In this document: positions 27,896 to 37,271 of the stretch, piece by piece
How positions within the stretch are numbered: the stretch's first letter is position 1
Layout: every line of letters starts with the position of its first letter
Source: Pelecanus crispus
Lineage: Eukaryota; Chordata; Aves; Pelecaniformes; Pelecanidae
Reading direction: 5' to 3'
NCBI RefSeq assembly: GCF_030463565.1
Contig: NC_134660.1
Span: 317,501-381,500 of the forward strand
Length of the DNA: 64,000 nt
Program-made: the position numbers and the translations under genes
Notes under the pieces: generated by a model
Told to the model about the DNA's origin: nothing
Database searches by the model: none
What the model saw: only the letters and a program-made list of their open reading frames with translations

Positions 27896-29608
27896 CGCGC
27901 GCTGCCCCCCGCCCAACCGCCCCCCGGCGCCATTTTGTGCTCGGCTCTGAGCGGCCGCGGCCGGCTCGGCGTGTGCTGCGCCCCCACACCGGCCTCCGCC
28001 CGGCCGTGATGGGAGACACTGCCTTTCCCAGCCCTGGCTCCCGTTTTCTGCACAGCCTGCGTTTAGCCAGGCATCCCACACAGACACCTGCTCCACAGGC
28101 TGGATTCACCACCTGAGGTCCAGCTGTGCTGTCAGCCGCTGTCCTCAATATCCAAGGAGATGAAAACACCTAACAGCTCACTAGCTGCTGACAGCATCCC
28201 CTTACCTTCCTCACCAGCCCGACAGGAGCTACAGCACGCAGCCATCCAGCTTTGCTTTCATCCACTTCTAAGCTCCACACTAAGAAAGGGAAAGCAGCCT
28301 TCTCCTACCCACGGCAGGCAGCTCTGCAGCCGTTATCCACACACATCTAACTACATGTACAATGGATAGGCACAGGGATTCCACAGCATGCATGGAGGAA
28401 CAGTGGTGGACAGCTTTAATTAACATCTAGTTCAGCAGACAACTGTGGGAAGGATTCAACAGGTGACATGTTAATCACCCTGAGGCAGGCAGTGGTATAA
28501 AGGAGCACTGGGGTTCCCCCACCACCCAAAACAGAACCCACAACCCAGCCTGATGCATTGGAAAGTGGAGGGAGAGGCTGAAGAAACAAGTCATACTCCC
28601 AAAAGATCCCTCTCCACCTTGCCTGCTTCATCTGGAAAAGCAGTGAGATGCTCTGGCTCTGCTCAGGAGCATTATGGACACAGTGGAGATCCCTCAATGG
28701 AATTACTGCCTTGTATTACAGGGTTACTATCCCTGGTAATTGGATTTAGTGGAGAAACTGCAGGAGGGCTCTTCTGTCAGTCAGGCTCGAGGTTTCAGTT
28801 TTTCCTGAGAAACATTCAGGTGCAAACCAAGGGCAAATGTCCAGTCCAAGAACAGGCTTCTGGCAGCGGGTGTGAAGGGGAAAGCTCAATAGGGAAGAAA
28901 AGAGAAACAGATGTGGAACCTGCAGCACCAGAGGCTTTTAAAAGCAGAATGGATTGGGAATGGTCCATCTCAGTTTGGAATAAAGGTCTTGAGGTGTCTT
29001 GTAGTGCTATGGAGAGTCAAAGCCCTTCTATTACTACAATATAAATAACTGCAGAAGTACAAAGTATATACGAGGGGGAAAAAATCTGGATTTATGAACA
29101 TGCAACATGAGATAGTTTTTTTTCCAGGTCAACAGAAACAGGTGAGGTATCTAAAACCAGGGGAACAGCTCTTTCCTGCCCATTTTTCAACCGGCTAAAA
29201 AGTACCCACTGTAAATTGGTCAGAGAATTTTCCCAGGGTAAACACATCTTCTCAGGGAAAAAAAAAATACCACTGCTTTGGGAATTGTAAAATAAATACT
29301 CCAGTGCTGCAAGGGAATCCATGCTTGTGAGACAACAAGGAACAAGCCGAATTTGAACTTACAGTGCAAGCAGCTAGAGTCCAATTCTGGAACAGCAGCT
29401 CTTCCTACAGGCAGTATAGATGTACCAGGAACACAAGACTGACGGTGAATCAGCTGAGCATCCTCTAACAGGACTTTTTCTTCACCTAAGATGACAAAAC
29501 CAAAAGGGACTCTGTGCCCTCATTTCTTAACACAAAGTACTCAGGATGACAACACCTAGCTTTCTGAAGTCATCTCCAAGCTCAGGTTTGCCTGCCTAGT
29601 TCTCAGCT

Positions 29609-29904
29609 TACCAAGCACCGAGTCCATTTTGGATCCAAGACATCAGGGGCTGGGAAGCATCATTAGCCAGTCCCAGCTGATGTTCAGGCACAGCCACTCT
29701 TGGCACATTCTGGCCATTCAGAAGATCCCCATAGTCAGTCCTTAAGACTGCAATCACACAAGCAAGTTCGTTCCTGTCCTGGCCCATGGCACAGCCGCAG
29801 AAGCCTGGTGGCACAGTACATGAAAATAAAACACTCAGAGTATCATAAGCAGTCCTATCTAAGGCACAATGAGCAATGACCCAGCATCTTGCGTTTAATT
29901 CCAT
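29609..29904 (-). other. Candidate splice-bounded open segment
   Basis: On the minus strand a good acceptor (CTCTGAACACAG) is followed by about 295 nt open in one frame (starting MELNARCWVIAHC) and then a donor-like TTG, GTAAGC. No family recognised. If it follows the 31340 segment, the required frame stops after about 15 codons, which would make it a terminal exon. Low confidence. Confidence 0.15.
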
Positions 29905-31339
29905 CTGTGTTCAGAGAAATAGAAGCACATGGATCTTCTTGGTAAACAAGATTACTGCAAAGAAATAATCAAATTACATCCAGCTTTTCCTCCTCACCAA
30001 CACCCTGCAGGGCCAAAAACATGGGCTGAATGTCCATGTCAGAGGGGTAGCAACTGGGAGAAGACTCCCTTGTTCAGGTGTCTCACTCCCCACGTCTTAA
30101 CACATGCATCTCTAGCTTGCTGCAGGTCCATCCCCTTGATGTAAAGCCCCACTGTGCTGCAAGACACTCATTTTGTACTACATCTCAGGTACAACAGCCC
30201 TCCATCTCTGCTCCCCGCACTGCTATGCGCACACTGTTTTGTGCTGGATGGATGCAGGATGCTGCTGCAGCAATACCGAGATGTTACGGGAACTGCTGGA
30301 GCAGTCCAAGTCCCAAAGTGCAGCTGAGTGCTCCGAGCCCCAAGTGGAATGAGCTCACAGTAATCAACGGATCTTGCGCCAGCTAAGAGGCACTGCAGCA
30401 CAACACTCTCTAGGCAGATTTGTTACGTGTACACACAGCAGGCTGACAGCTGTAGTAGACTTTAATTACTGCACAGAGCTCTTCTGGCCACTTCTTGTTC
30501 ATAGGGTCATTTTGTTTATAGGAAAAAGGATCTGTGAATTTATCCTACAATTCTAACTCAGTCCAGGCTCTTGCTTCCTCTCCATTCCTTTTGGTCCATA
30601 CTGCTGCTAGGTGGAAACAAGACACTATTTTTAACACCAAATTATAAAGGAAACCTTTAGGAAGGAAAGCATTAAGCCTTTAGCTTCCATATCCGTTTCC
30701 TCATCTATAAGACAGGGCTCATTTTCCTCACAGGTGAGTTTTGCAACTTGTGTCACAACTGTATCAAAGTTTTCCATGGCAGATGCTATGGAAGGTAGGA
30801 TGTGATTTCTCAGGTCTGACCTGCAGAACTGCAATTGTGTGATGAATTCTGGGTTACAGTGGTTTTAAGTCTGATGTCCCCAGGGCCTCATCTGTCCACA
30901 AGCTGCTTCATTTCAGTCACTTAATTCAGATTAAGGATGGCTTTTGCAAAAACATAATGGTCCTAGCCGAAATAAATACTCAAATTCTGCACTAGTTTAA
31001 TTCCATTACAGTACTACTCAGATCCCTTTTGCAACCTGGCCATTAAAGTTCACTTAAAAAAAAAAAGGAAATGGACTAATCACTTTCAAAATGGTTTCCA
31101 GCAAGGAGACAGGATTGATCTTTCTGAAACAATTCCAGATGCTATTGCATGCTGATAGACCACAGCATGACCCCTTCCTAAATAAGGAAGCCCCAGGCAG
31201 ACACAGCCCCCAGACTTGCTTCCCAGGGCACAGCTGCTAATGTGGACATGGCATCAGACCATGGAGCCAGCTGGGTTTCATAAGGTTGCCATGCTTTGAA
31301 GCCTCTCCATGGAGATCACGGCAGGTAGGTGGGCATTAC

Positions 31340-31470
31340 CCAAGCAGTTCTCCCAGCCATGCTTGTACACTGTTAGTAAGAGCAGGACAGCGGGCATTAC
31401 CGAGGCCCACGCTAAGCAGACCAGAACAAGGCTCATGCAAGCCTTCTCCAGCAGCTCTGACTGCACACAA
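31340..31470 (-). other. Candidate second exon of the same unassigned gene
   Basis: If joined to the 31584-31825 segment in phase 2, the 131 nt give 43 further open codons with another hydrophobic stretch (SLVLVCLAWASVMPAVLLLL). The acceptor used (AAGCTGCAAAG) is mediocre; the donor is CTTGG, then GTAATG. A second possible donor, GTAATGCCC, lies upstream in the same segment. Function unknown, and the model may be wrong. Confidence 0.2.
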
Positions 31471-31583
31471 CTTTGCAGCTTGAGAGGGGACTGGAGCTCA
31501 GCTGGCTCCGTTTCTCACAAGTTGAAACCAAATGCACATATTCGCAACTCAGACACAGTTCTCTCCAACTGAAGTCAACTTAC

Positions 31584-31825
31584 ATTTCCTTTTCACAGGC
31601 AATCAGAGCATGATACAGCCCTATAACCCCCCCTGAGGTCAGCAGCACTGTAAAGATGCAAATCAGAGACAGAAACACCCTCGGTGCTAGGACAGCGTAG
31701 GCAGCGAGCAGGCTGTGACTCAGCAGAAAGAGCCAGCCAGCAAGGTCCTTGCTTCTCAGCAGCACTGAGCACAGGAAAAACAAATTCACCACTTTCCCTC
31801 TGATCACTTTAGCAAATTGAGAGAC
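31584..31825 (-). other. Candidate exon of an unassigned membrane-protein gene
   Basis: Read on the minus strand, a pyrimidine-rich acceptor (CTCAATTTTTCAG) precedes 242 nt that stay open in one frame and end at a strong donor (GGAAAT, then GTAAGT). The translation is strongly hydrophobic, with two or three potential membrane helices, for example VVNLFFLCSVLL and FLSLICIFTVLLTSG. I do not recognise the family. One further segment to the left (31340-31470) continues the frame. An open run of 80 codons can occur by chance, so this is weak. Confidence 0.25.
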
Positions 31826-34630
31826 CTGAAAAATTGAGACTGAGGCACTTACAGCATCTTACACCTTCCTTCTTGGGCCCACCCCAGCTGGAAAAAGATT
31901 ATTCCTTTTCAGCTGAACAATCTAGAAGGCATGTAGAGCCCAACACCTACAAATAGAAGATATAAGACCCAAGACCCCTAAGGATACATATTTTTTAATT
32001 AAACTTAAATTTAGAAATTACCTAAATTAATTAAATTTCTAAATTACCTGCTACAAGATGTTTTCCAGATCATTTAAACCCTGTGTATCTGTAAGAGGCA
32101 GAGTTGACTCATTAGGGAGTTACAGGATGCATTCACTTATGTGGCCTTGTGGGAATTATTAGGTTCCTGGCCTCACATCACAAAGTCAAGACTCACTTGG
32201 TATCACGGAAGGGCAAGTGCTTGCAGAGAATTCAAGATCCCTTTATGTCTGCATACCAGGCTAACAGCCCCAAGCAATTCCTCTCCCTCAAGTGCAAACC
32301 CAGAGTGTTTACAGCCTCTACCCAGATGCCAGCAGCAGCTCACAGGGCTGAAGCCTGATCACTGCTCCTGGCATCAGCTGCCCCCTTTGTTGACAAACTT
32401 CAGAGATGCCAACAGCCAGAAGGACCTTTACTCCTGGAGGAAAGCAGCCACCATGGCTCTGCTAGTTCTGCAGAGAGACAGGGAACATCACTCCGGGGTG
32501 AAACAGGCTATTTACCAAATACCACTGCAGACTCTGAAGCCCTAAACTGCTCCTGCTTGCCCTGGGCAGTCTGCTGGTGGTCATCTGTGGATTGCTTGTC
32601 CTTGAAGTCCTTCCTGTTCTTGCCACAGGATGGCACTCACAGGGGAGCAGTGACGGGTGTAAGCACCAGTGCAGCCTTTATTCCTTGAGCTTAAGGCAGG
32701 GCAAGAGTTCAACCTTACCCTAAAGTAAGGTAGAGGATTATGCAGTACAACTAACAGGTTTTGCAGTGAAATTATCACATGCACACAAATACAGAGGCAC
32801 CAGGAACCTCTAGCCTGCAGGTTACCAGGAGGACACACCAGCTGGAGCACCACTTTGGTCTTGTCCCAGTTCTTCTGACCCAGGCACCCAGTCAGCCACT
32901 ACTTATTACCTGCTGGGGCTGTACAGGGACAGGCCAGAGCTTGTGCTCCCTGGCAGAGTCCATCCAGGTTTCAGAGGGGCTTTGAGAGCCATCTGCTGTT
33001 ATCAGGTCACATTACAGCATCAGGCACCACCTTCATCAGCAGGCTGTACAGGACACCCTTCAGCACTGCCTTGCTATTCTCCCATCAGCCCATAAACAAG
33101 AAAACTTAAGGCATCTTCTCTAGATCAAAATGCCAACAGAAATAAGACCAACTCAGAGAGCTCACTTCTTTGCCCAAAAGGACTTGGGACTCTCCACAAG
33201 AAACACAGGCACTTCCAATACAGTACAAAGAGCAAACTTGAACAACCACATTAAGCAGAGAGAGGATTTTAGCCTCCCAGACAAGTCCCCAAGTAAAGCT
33301 ACAACTCTTACAGGAGCAGGCAGAAGTAACAGAGAAGGCTCCAATGCTCTATTCATAGAGGCACCAGCCACCACCAGGCACTCTAGCAGCCCATTTTGAG
33401 GGCTATACCTCTAAGTGCAACAGCACATTTTTAACTGCATCTTTCTTTTAATGCCAGAGAAGATACTTGAAAACCCTTCCTTCACACTTATTCATGAATA
33501 AAGCCACTCTCAAGTGGAAGAGATAGAAATTCAAAAAGCAACTTGTAGTCCTCTAAATACAAAAGGTTTTCTGACTGGCTAACGCATAGCAAGATACCTA
33601 AAAAAAAAGCACTCCTAATGTATCACATTTCCCTTTCTTAGGCCCTAATTCCCATTCCCCTCAAAGCACACACCAAAACACCATCTCCCTGGGGGCTCTT
33701 GCAGCCAGTATTGTATAGGCCCCATGCCTCCGCCTCCCCAGCCTGTTTTGGATTAAAAGGCCTCAGGTGGCCCCCACCTCTTCCCCCTAGACCTTAGATG
33801 GGAGAGTGGGGTGGGAGCAGGCTCCTGGTGCCTTACTCTCCCTGCAGTAGCACCTTAGAGGAGCTGGTTCCTCCTTGCTGGTGCCAGTGAGACCAGGCTG
33901 TGGAAGCGCCCAGCCTGCAGCATCCTCGCTGCAGTCCCAGCTACACAAGGCAGAAGCTGCCTCTCTGCCCACCAGCCCACGGGGCGAGGTTTGCGCTGCA
34001 CCAGCCACGCTGCTGCCCTTGCTCAGGCAAACCCCAAAGCCTCCACAGCTGGCTCTGGCACCGGGGCTGCGTGCGCAAGGGCCTGGCTTCTCTAACCTCC
34101 GGGCTCGGCATCCAGTGCTGAACACCCACCCCCTTTCTGGGGTCACAGCGCAGCTGAATTCAGTGAGAGACTGGAAAAGGAAGGGGTAGATGTTGTGTGC
34201 TTGCTGTGTTTGGGTCAGCTTTGGCTGGGAGGGAACTAATAGGCTTTGTTCTTCGTTAGTGGAGCAGCGCGGACCCCGGCTTGGTGCCATGGGAAGCAGC
34301 ACGGCACCATGCACGTAACAGGGCAGCTCCTGCGCGATGGGCCCCGGACGAGTCCCGTGTCCCAACCTGCCCTGGCACGCGCTGCGGCGCTGCGGGCAGG
34401 GGTGCGGGAGGGAGCGCCGAGCGCTGCTGCCCTCCAGCGCAGCGAGCGTGCAAACCCCGCCGCCTCTGGCACGACGAGCGTGCCAAACCCGGTGGCCCTA
34501 GGATGGTGAGCGTGCCAGCCCCACGGCTTCCAGCACGGTGAGCGTGCGAGGCGCGCCCCAGCCGGCCCGGTGAGCGTGCGAGGCGCGCCCCCGCACGGGT
34601 GTGCCCGTGCGGGTGCAGCCGCCCCCCGGC

Positions 34631-34645
34631 CCGGCAGGGGGCGCA
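34631..34645 (+). promoter_or_regulatory. CTCF-like motif, forward orientation
   Basis: CCGGCAGGGGGCGCA is close to the CTCF core and lies about 60 bp left of the ETS site, at the SLC25A39 promoter. Confidence 0.5.
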
Positions 34646-34699
34646 GGGGCGCGCGGGCCGCAGGGCGCGTGCGCGAGCCGCCGGCGCGGGGCGGAAGTG

Positions 34700-34817
34700 G
34701 CGTGCGGGTCGGCGCGCGGCGGTGGGGCGCGGGGCGCCCATGGGGCTCCTTAAAGGCGCCGCCGTCCGCCCCCCTCCCGGTGCCAGCGGAGGGAAACGCC
34801 GCACGCGGTTGGAATGA
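34700..34817 (+). other. SLC25A39: Candidate SLC25A39 non-coding first exon
   Basis: A 5'UTR exon is required because the ATG exon at 37260 begins with a splice acceptor (CGTGTGTTGCAG). A donor-like GGAATGA, GTAGGTGG follows the promoter motifs, giving a candidate 3' end at 34817. The left boundary is a guess. Other donors are possible in this GC-rich tract. Confidence 0.35.
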
Positions 34818-34837
34818 GTAGGTGGGGCGGGGCCCCG

Positions 34838-35300
34838 TGACCCCCCTCGTGACCCCCCTCGTGACCCGGCACTTGCGGCCGCTGCCTCGGTGTCCCCCGG
34901 TACTGGGGGTCGCGCGGCTGCGCTGGGGGCAGAGGCGGCCGCGGCCCCCCCCGGGCTCCCGGCCTTGCTGGGGGGGTGCGGGGGGAGCGGGGCCCCGGGG
35001 GGGCTGCAGAGTCGGGGGGGGGTGGGGGGGGTGGGGGACAAAGAGCGAGGGGGTCTGCAAACCCCAGGATAGGGGGTGCAAAGCCTGAGGGGGGCGTCAG
35101 GTGCCTGGGGGGGGCTGCAGGCCCCGAGAGAGGGGGTGCAGCGCCTGGGGACGGGTCAAGTGCTTGAGGGGGCTGCAAGCCCCGGCGGAGGTGGGGCAGC
35201 CCTGGGCTGGGGGCTGCGAGCCTCGAGGGAGGGGGTGCAGACCTTGGGGGGGGCTGGAGTGGGGCTGCAGACCCCAGGTAGGAGTGCAGGCTCCAGGACG
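34838..35300. repeat. G-rich tandem repeats in SLC25A39 promoter/intron 1
   Basis: Three tandem copies of a 14-bp CGTGACCCCCCT-type unit near 34,838-34,866 are followed by irregular 40-50 bp units built on GGGGGCTGCAGACCCC and GAGGGGGTGCAG from about 35,000 to 35,300. Long G runs suggest quadruplex potential. I see no exon between 34,820 and 37,259. Confidence 0.6.
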
Positions 35301-37271
35301 GGGGGGGCTGTCCCCGTCCGCGGGGAGATCCCCGGGTCAGCAGGCTGGGCTGGGCGCCTGCGTGTCCCGGGGGGAGGTTTGTTCCCTGGCCCACTCGGGG
35401 GGTCCCGCGGTCGAGCTCTCCCCAGGGGCGCTGGTGGCTGCCCCTGCCCATTCGGGCAGCGTCCGGGTCCTGCCCGAGCCAGGGCAGTGCAGGCGGGGGT
35501 GCGCCCGGGCAGGATGAGGCCCCTGGCGCTGTTCAGGCACTTCCAGGGGCGGGCGGGGGTGACAGCTTTGCAGCCCCGGGCCGGAGCAGTCCAGGTGCTG
35601 GGAAGCGCCGGAGGGGTCTGCCCGCAGGATTCCCCTCTGCGTTCCCTCTCCATTCCCTCTCGCTCAGGGCTCGAGCACCCAGCTGGGCCCTTCCTGTGTG
35701 GGAAGAGGCTGCTGAGCTCCTTGCATCCCTGGGAATTTCTTGCCTTTGTTGTCTTAACATGTGTTTGCGTTTTTCCCCCTCTTTGCGCTGAGCGTCACAG
35801 CAATGTACCCAGACCCACCAGTGCTGCAGACTGAGCTGTAGGGTATGGGTCATGGTTTTATGAGCTTATTTTTTCCTGGGTGGAAAAGGGAGCAGCTCCC
35901 AGCTGAGAAGGGAGCTTGGATGTGGCCGGGAAGCCCTTGCCAGTGCCCTGGAGGTGCTCGGCCCCCCCATACAGAAAGGGAGAGGGCCGCGTTGTGGCAC
36001 GTATAAATAGCACGTTTTAAGGCATTCAGGTGTTGCAGCTCTGTGAGCGAGAGATTTTCTTCCTGCTTGCGTAAGGGTTTACGTGAAGGGCCGGATTGGA
36101 GGGAAGGATCTGGCACTGGAGCGAGCCCCCTGCCCGCAGCGCAGTTTTGCAGCCGTGGTTTTGCCGCGTGGTCTGCGGGGAGCATGCCAGGGCGCTGCGC
36201 CGCCTCGCCACTGTCCCGTGATGGGCACAGTGGGACCCATGCCCCCCCCCCCCCTGCCTCCCGCAAACAGCACCCAGCTCTTGTGGTGGGGCTGGCGTGG
36301 ACAGCTCCAGGATAGACTCATCCCTGCTCACAGCCTTGAGCACCTAACAAGTCTGAAGCTTGGAACTGAGAGATTTATGGCTGCCCTGACCTTGCAAAAT
36401 TGCTGAGTCAGATGGCGAAGGCTGGTTTTGTGGTTTGTTTTTTTTTTTTCCCCTGCATTCCCTGGCTTTAAAAAAACCCATGGATTCCCAAAGCCTGGAA
36501 GCCGTCCTGCCACGGTCCGGCATGAGGACTGTCCCCAGGCTGTGGCGAGGGGGAGCAGCTGGTCCTGAGTTTGCACCGCACGCTTGAGCTCGCTTCTCCG
36601 CATCCTCCTCCCGCAGGAAGGGTGCAATATCCTGCATTTCCCAAGGGCAGAGACGCTGGCCCTGGGGGCTACAGCCTTGCCAAGCCTCAGGGATGGGGGA
36701 GGCATGCAGAAGGTTTTGGACATGCAAACGCTTTTTGGGGCACTTGTTGCAAGCTTGCACCCCCTGTGCAGGGGGGGATCCCCCCCGGGTGTCCCTCCAT
36801 GGCTGCGTTGGGCTCTGCTGCCTTCTCAGCCAGGACTGGGGGGGGCTGTTGTGGCACGTCTGGTCTTTGGACTTTGCTCCTTCCTGTCCCTTAATTTTCC
36901 AAGTGCAGGGAGGGGACAATCCTCCCTCCCTGAGGATGCAGAAGGGTGGCCTGGACCATCTCCACCTCTCCAGCCAGGCTGGGCCCGCTGCCAGCAGTGG
37001 GGCCGGGGGGTGTTATCAGGGCTGGGCCAGCCCCAGGAGCGGTCCCTGGCCCCCCCCGGGGGCAGCAAGATTATGGGGGGCAGGGGAGCGCGCCTGCCCT
37101 GCGCCACGCTGATAGCGCAGCTGGAGGTGGGATGCCTGTCCTCGCACCAGTGGAGCCGGGATGCTGGGGGGGCTCCCCGGGGAGCCGTCGCTCGTTCCCG
37201 GGCAGGGTCCCCCGCAGGGGCACCCCCAGCCTCAAGCATCCCCCTGCCGTGTGTTGCAGGGGGCCCGCACC

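Larger units (their letters stand above)
27100..28010. promoter_or_regulatory. MAPT: CpG-island promoter of MAPT
   Basis: A dense CpG block within AT-richer DNA, TATA-less. Two perfect NRF1 palindromes GCGCATGCGC are at 27737-27746 and 27796-27805. A YY1-type AAAATGGCGCC reads on the minus strand at 27926-27936, the direction of MAPT transcription. A CTCF-like word lies at 27881-27895. Such islands often fire both ways, so a divergent plus-strand transcript is possible (a MAPT antisense RNA exists in human), but I see no clear exon for one. Confidence 0.75.
28100..34200. other. Intergenic spacer between the MAPT and SLC25A39 promoters
   Basis: About 6 kb of AT-richer DNA with no recognised gene. 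It contains several minus-strand open segments bounded by acceptable splice signals (31584-31825, 31340-31470, 29609-29904; listed separately), a plus-strand open frame at 28553-29044 without recognisable domains, an A tract near 31,054-31,066 and a 12-bp inverted repeat at 32008-32045. Confidence 0.6.
34200..35500. promoter_or_regulatory. SLC25A39: GC-rich promoter region of SLC25A39
   Basis: Composition jumps here from AT-richer to very GC-rich. It contains an ETS/GABPA motif CGGAAGTG at 34692-34699, a CTCF-like word at 34631-34645 and tandem GGTGAGCGTGC units at about 34,505-34,590. GABPA sites are usual in promoters of nuclear genes for mitochondrial proteins. The transcription start is inferred to lie near 34.7-34.8 kb. 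Confidence 0.65.

Noticed and set aside
28553-29044. Plus-strand 163-codon frame right of the MAPT promoter, possibly a divergent transcript product
   Set aside because: No domain, no clear promoter-to-ATG link, and roughly one frame of this length is expected by chance in this much DNA.
1-34000. Search by eye for CR1 retrotransposons, endogenous retroviral genes, tRNAs and CRISPR-like arrays
   Set aside because: No CR1 tail, retroviral motif or tRNA fold recognised; the spaced repeats in this window are minisatellites, not CRISPR. A RepeatMasker run could still find diverged copies.
34236-35451. Long minus-strand frames (233-281 codons) in the SLC25A39 promoter
   Set aside because: Pro/Arg/Ala-rich translations typical of CpG islands where stop codons are rare; no homology.
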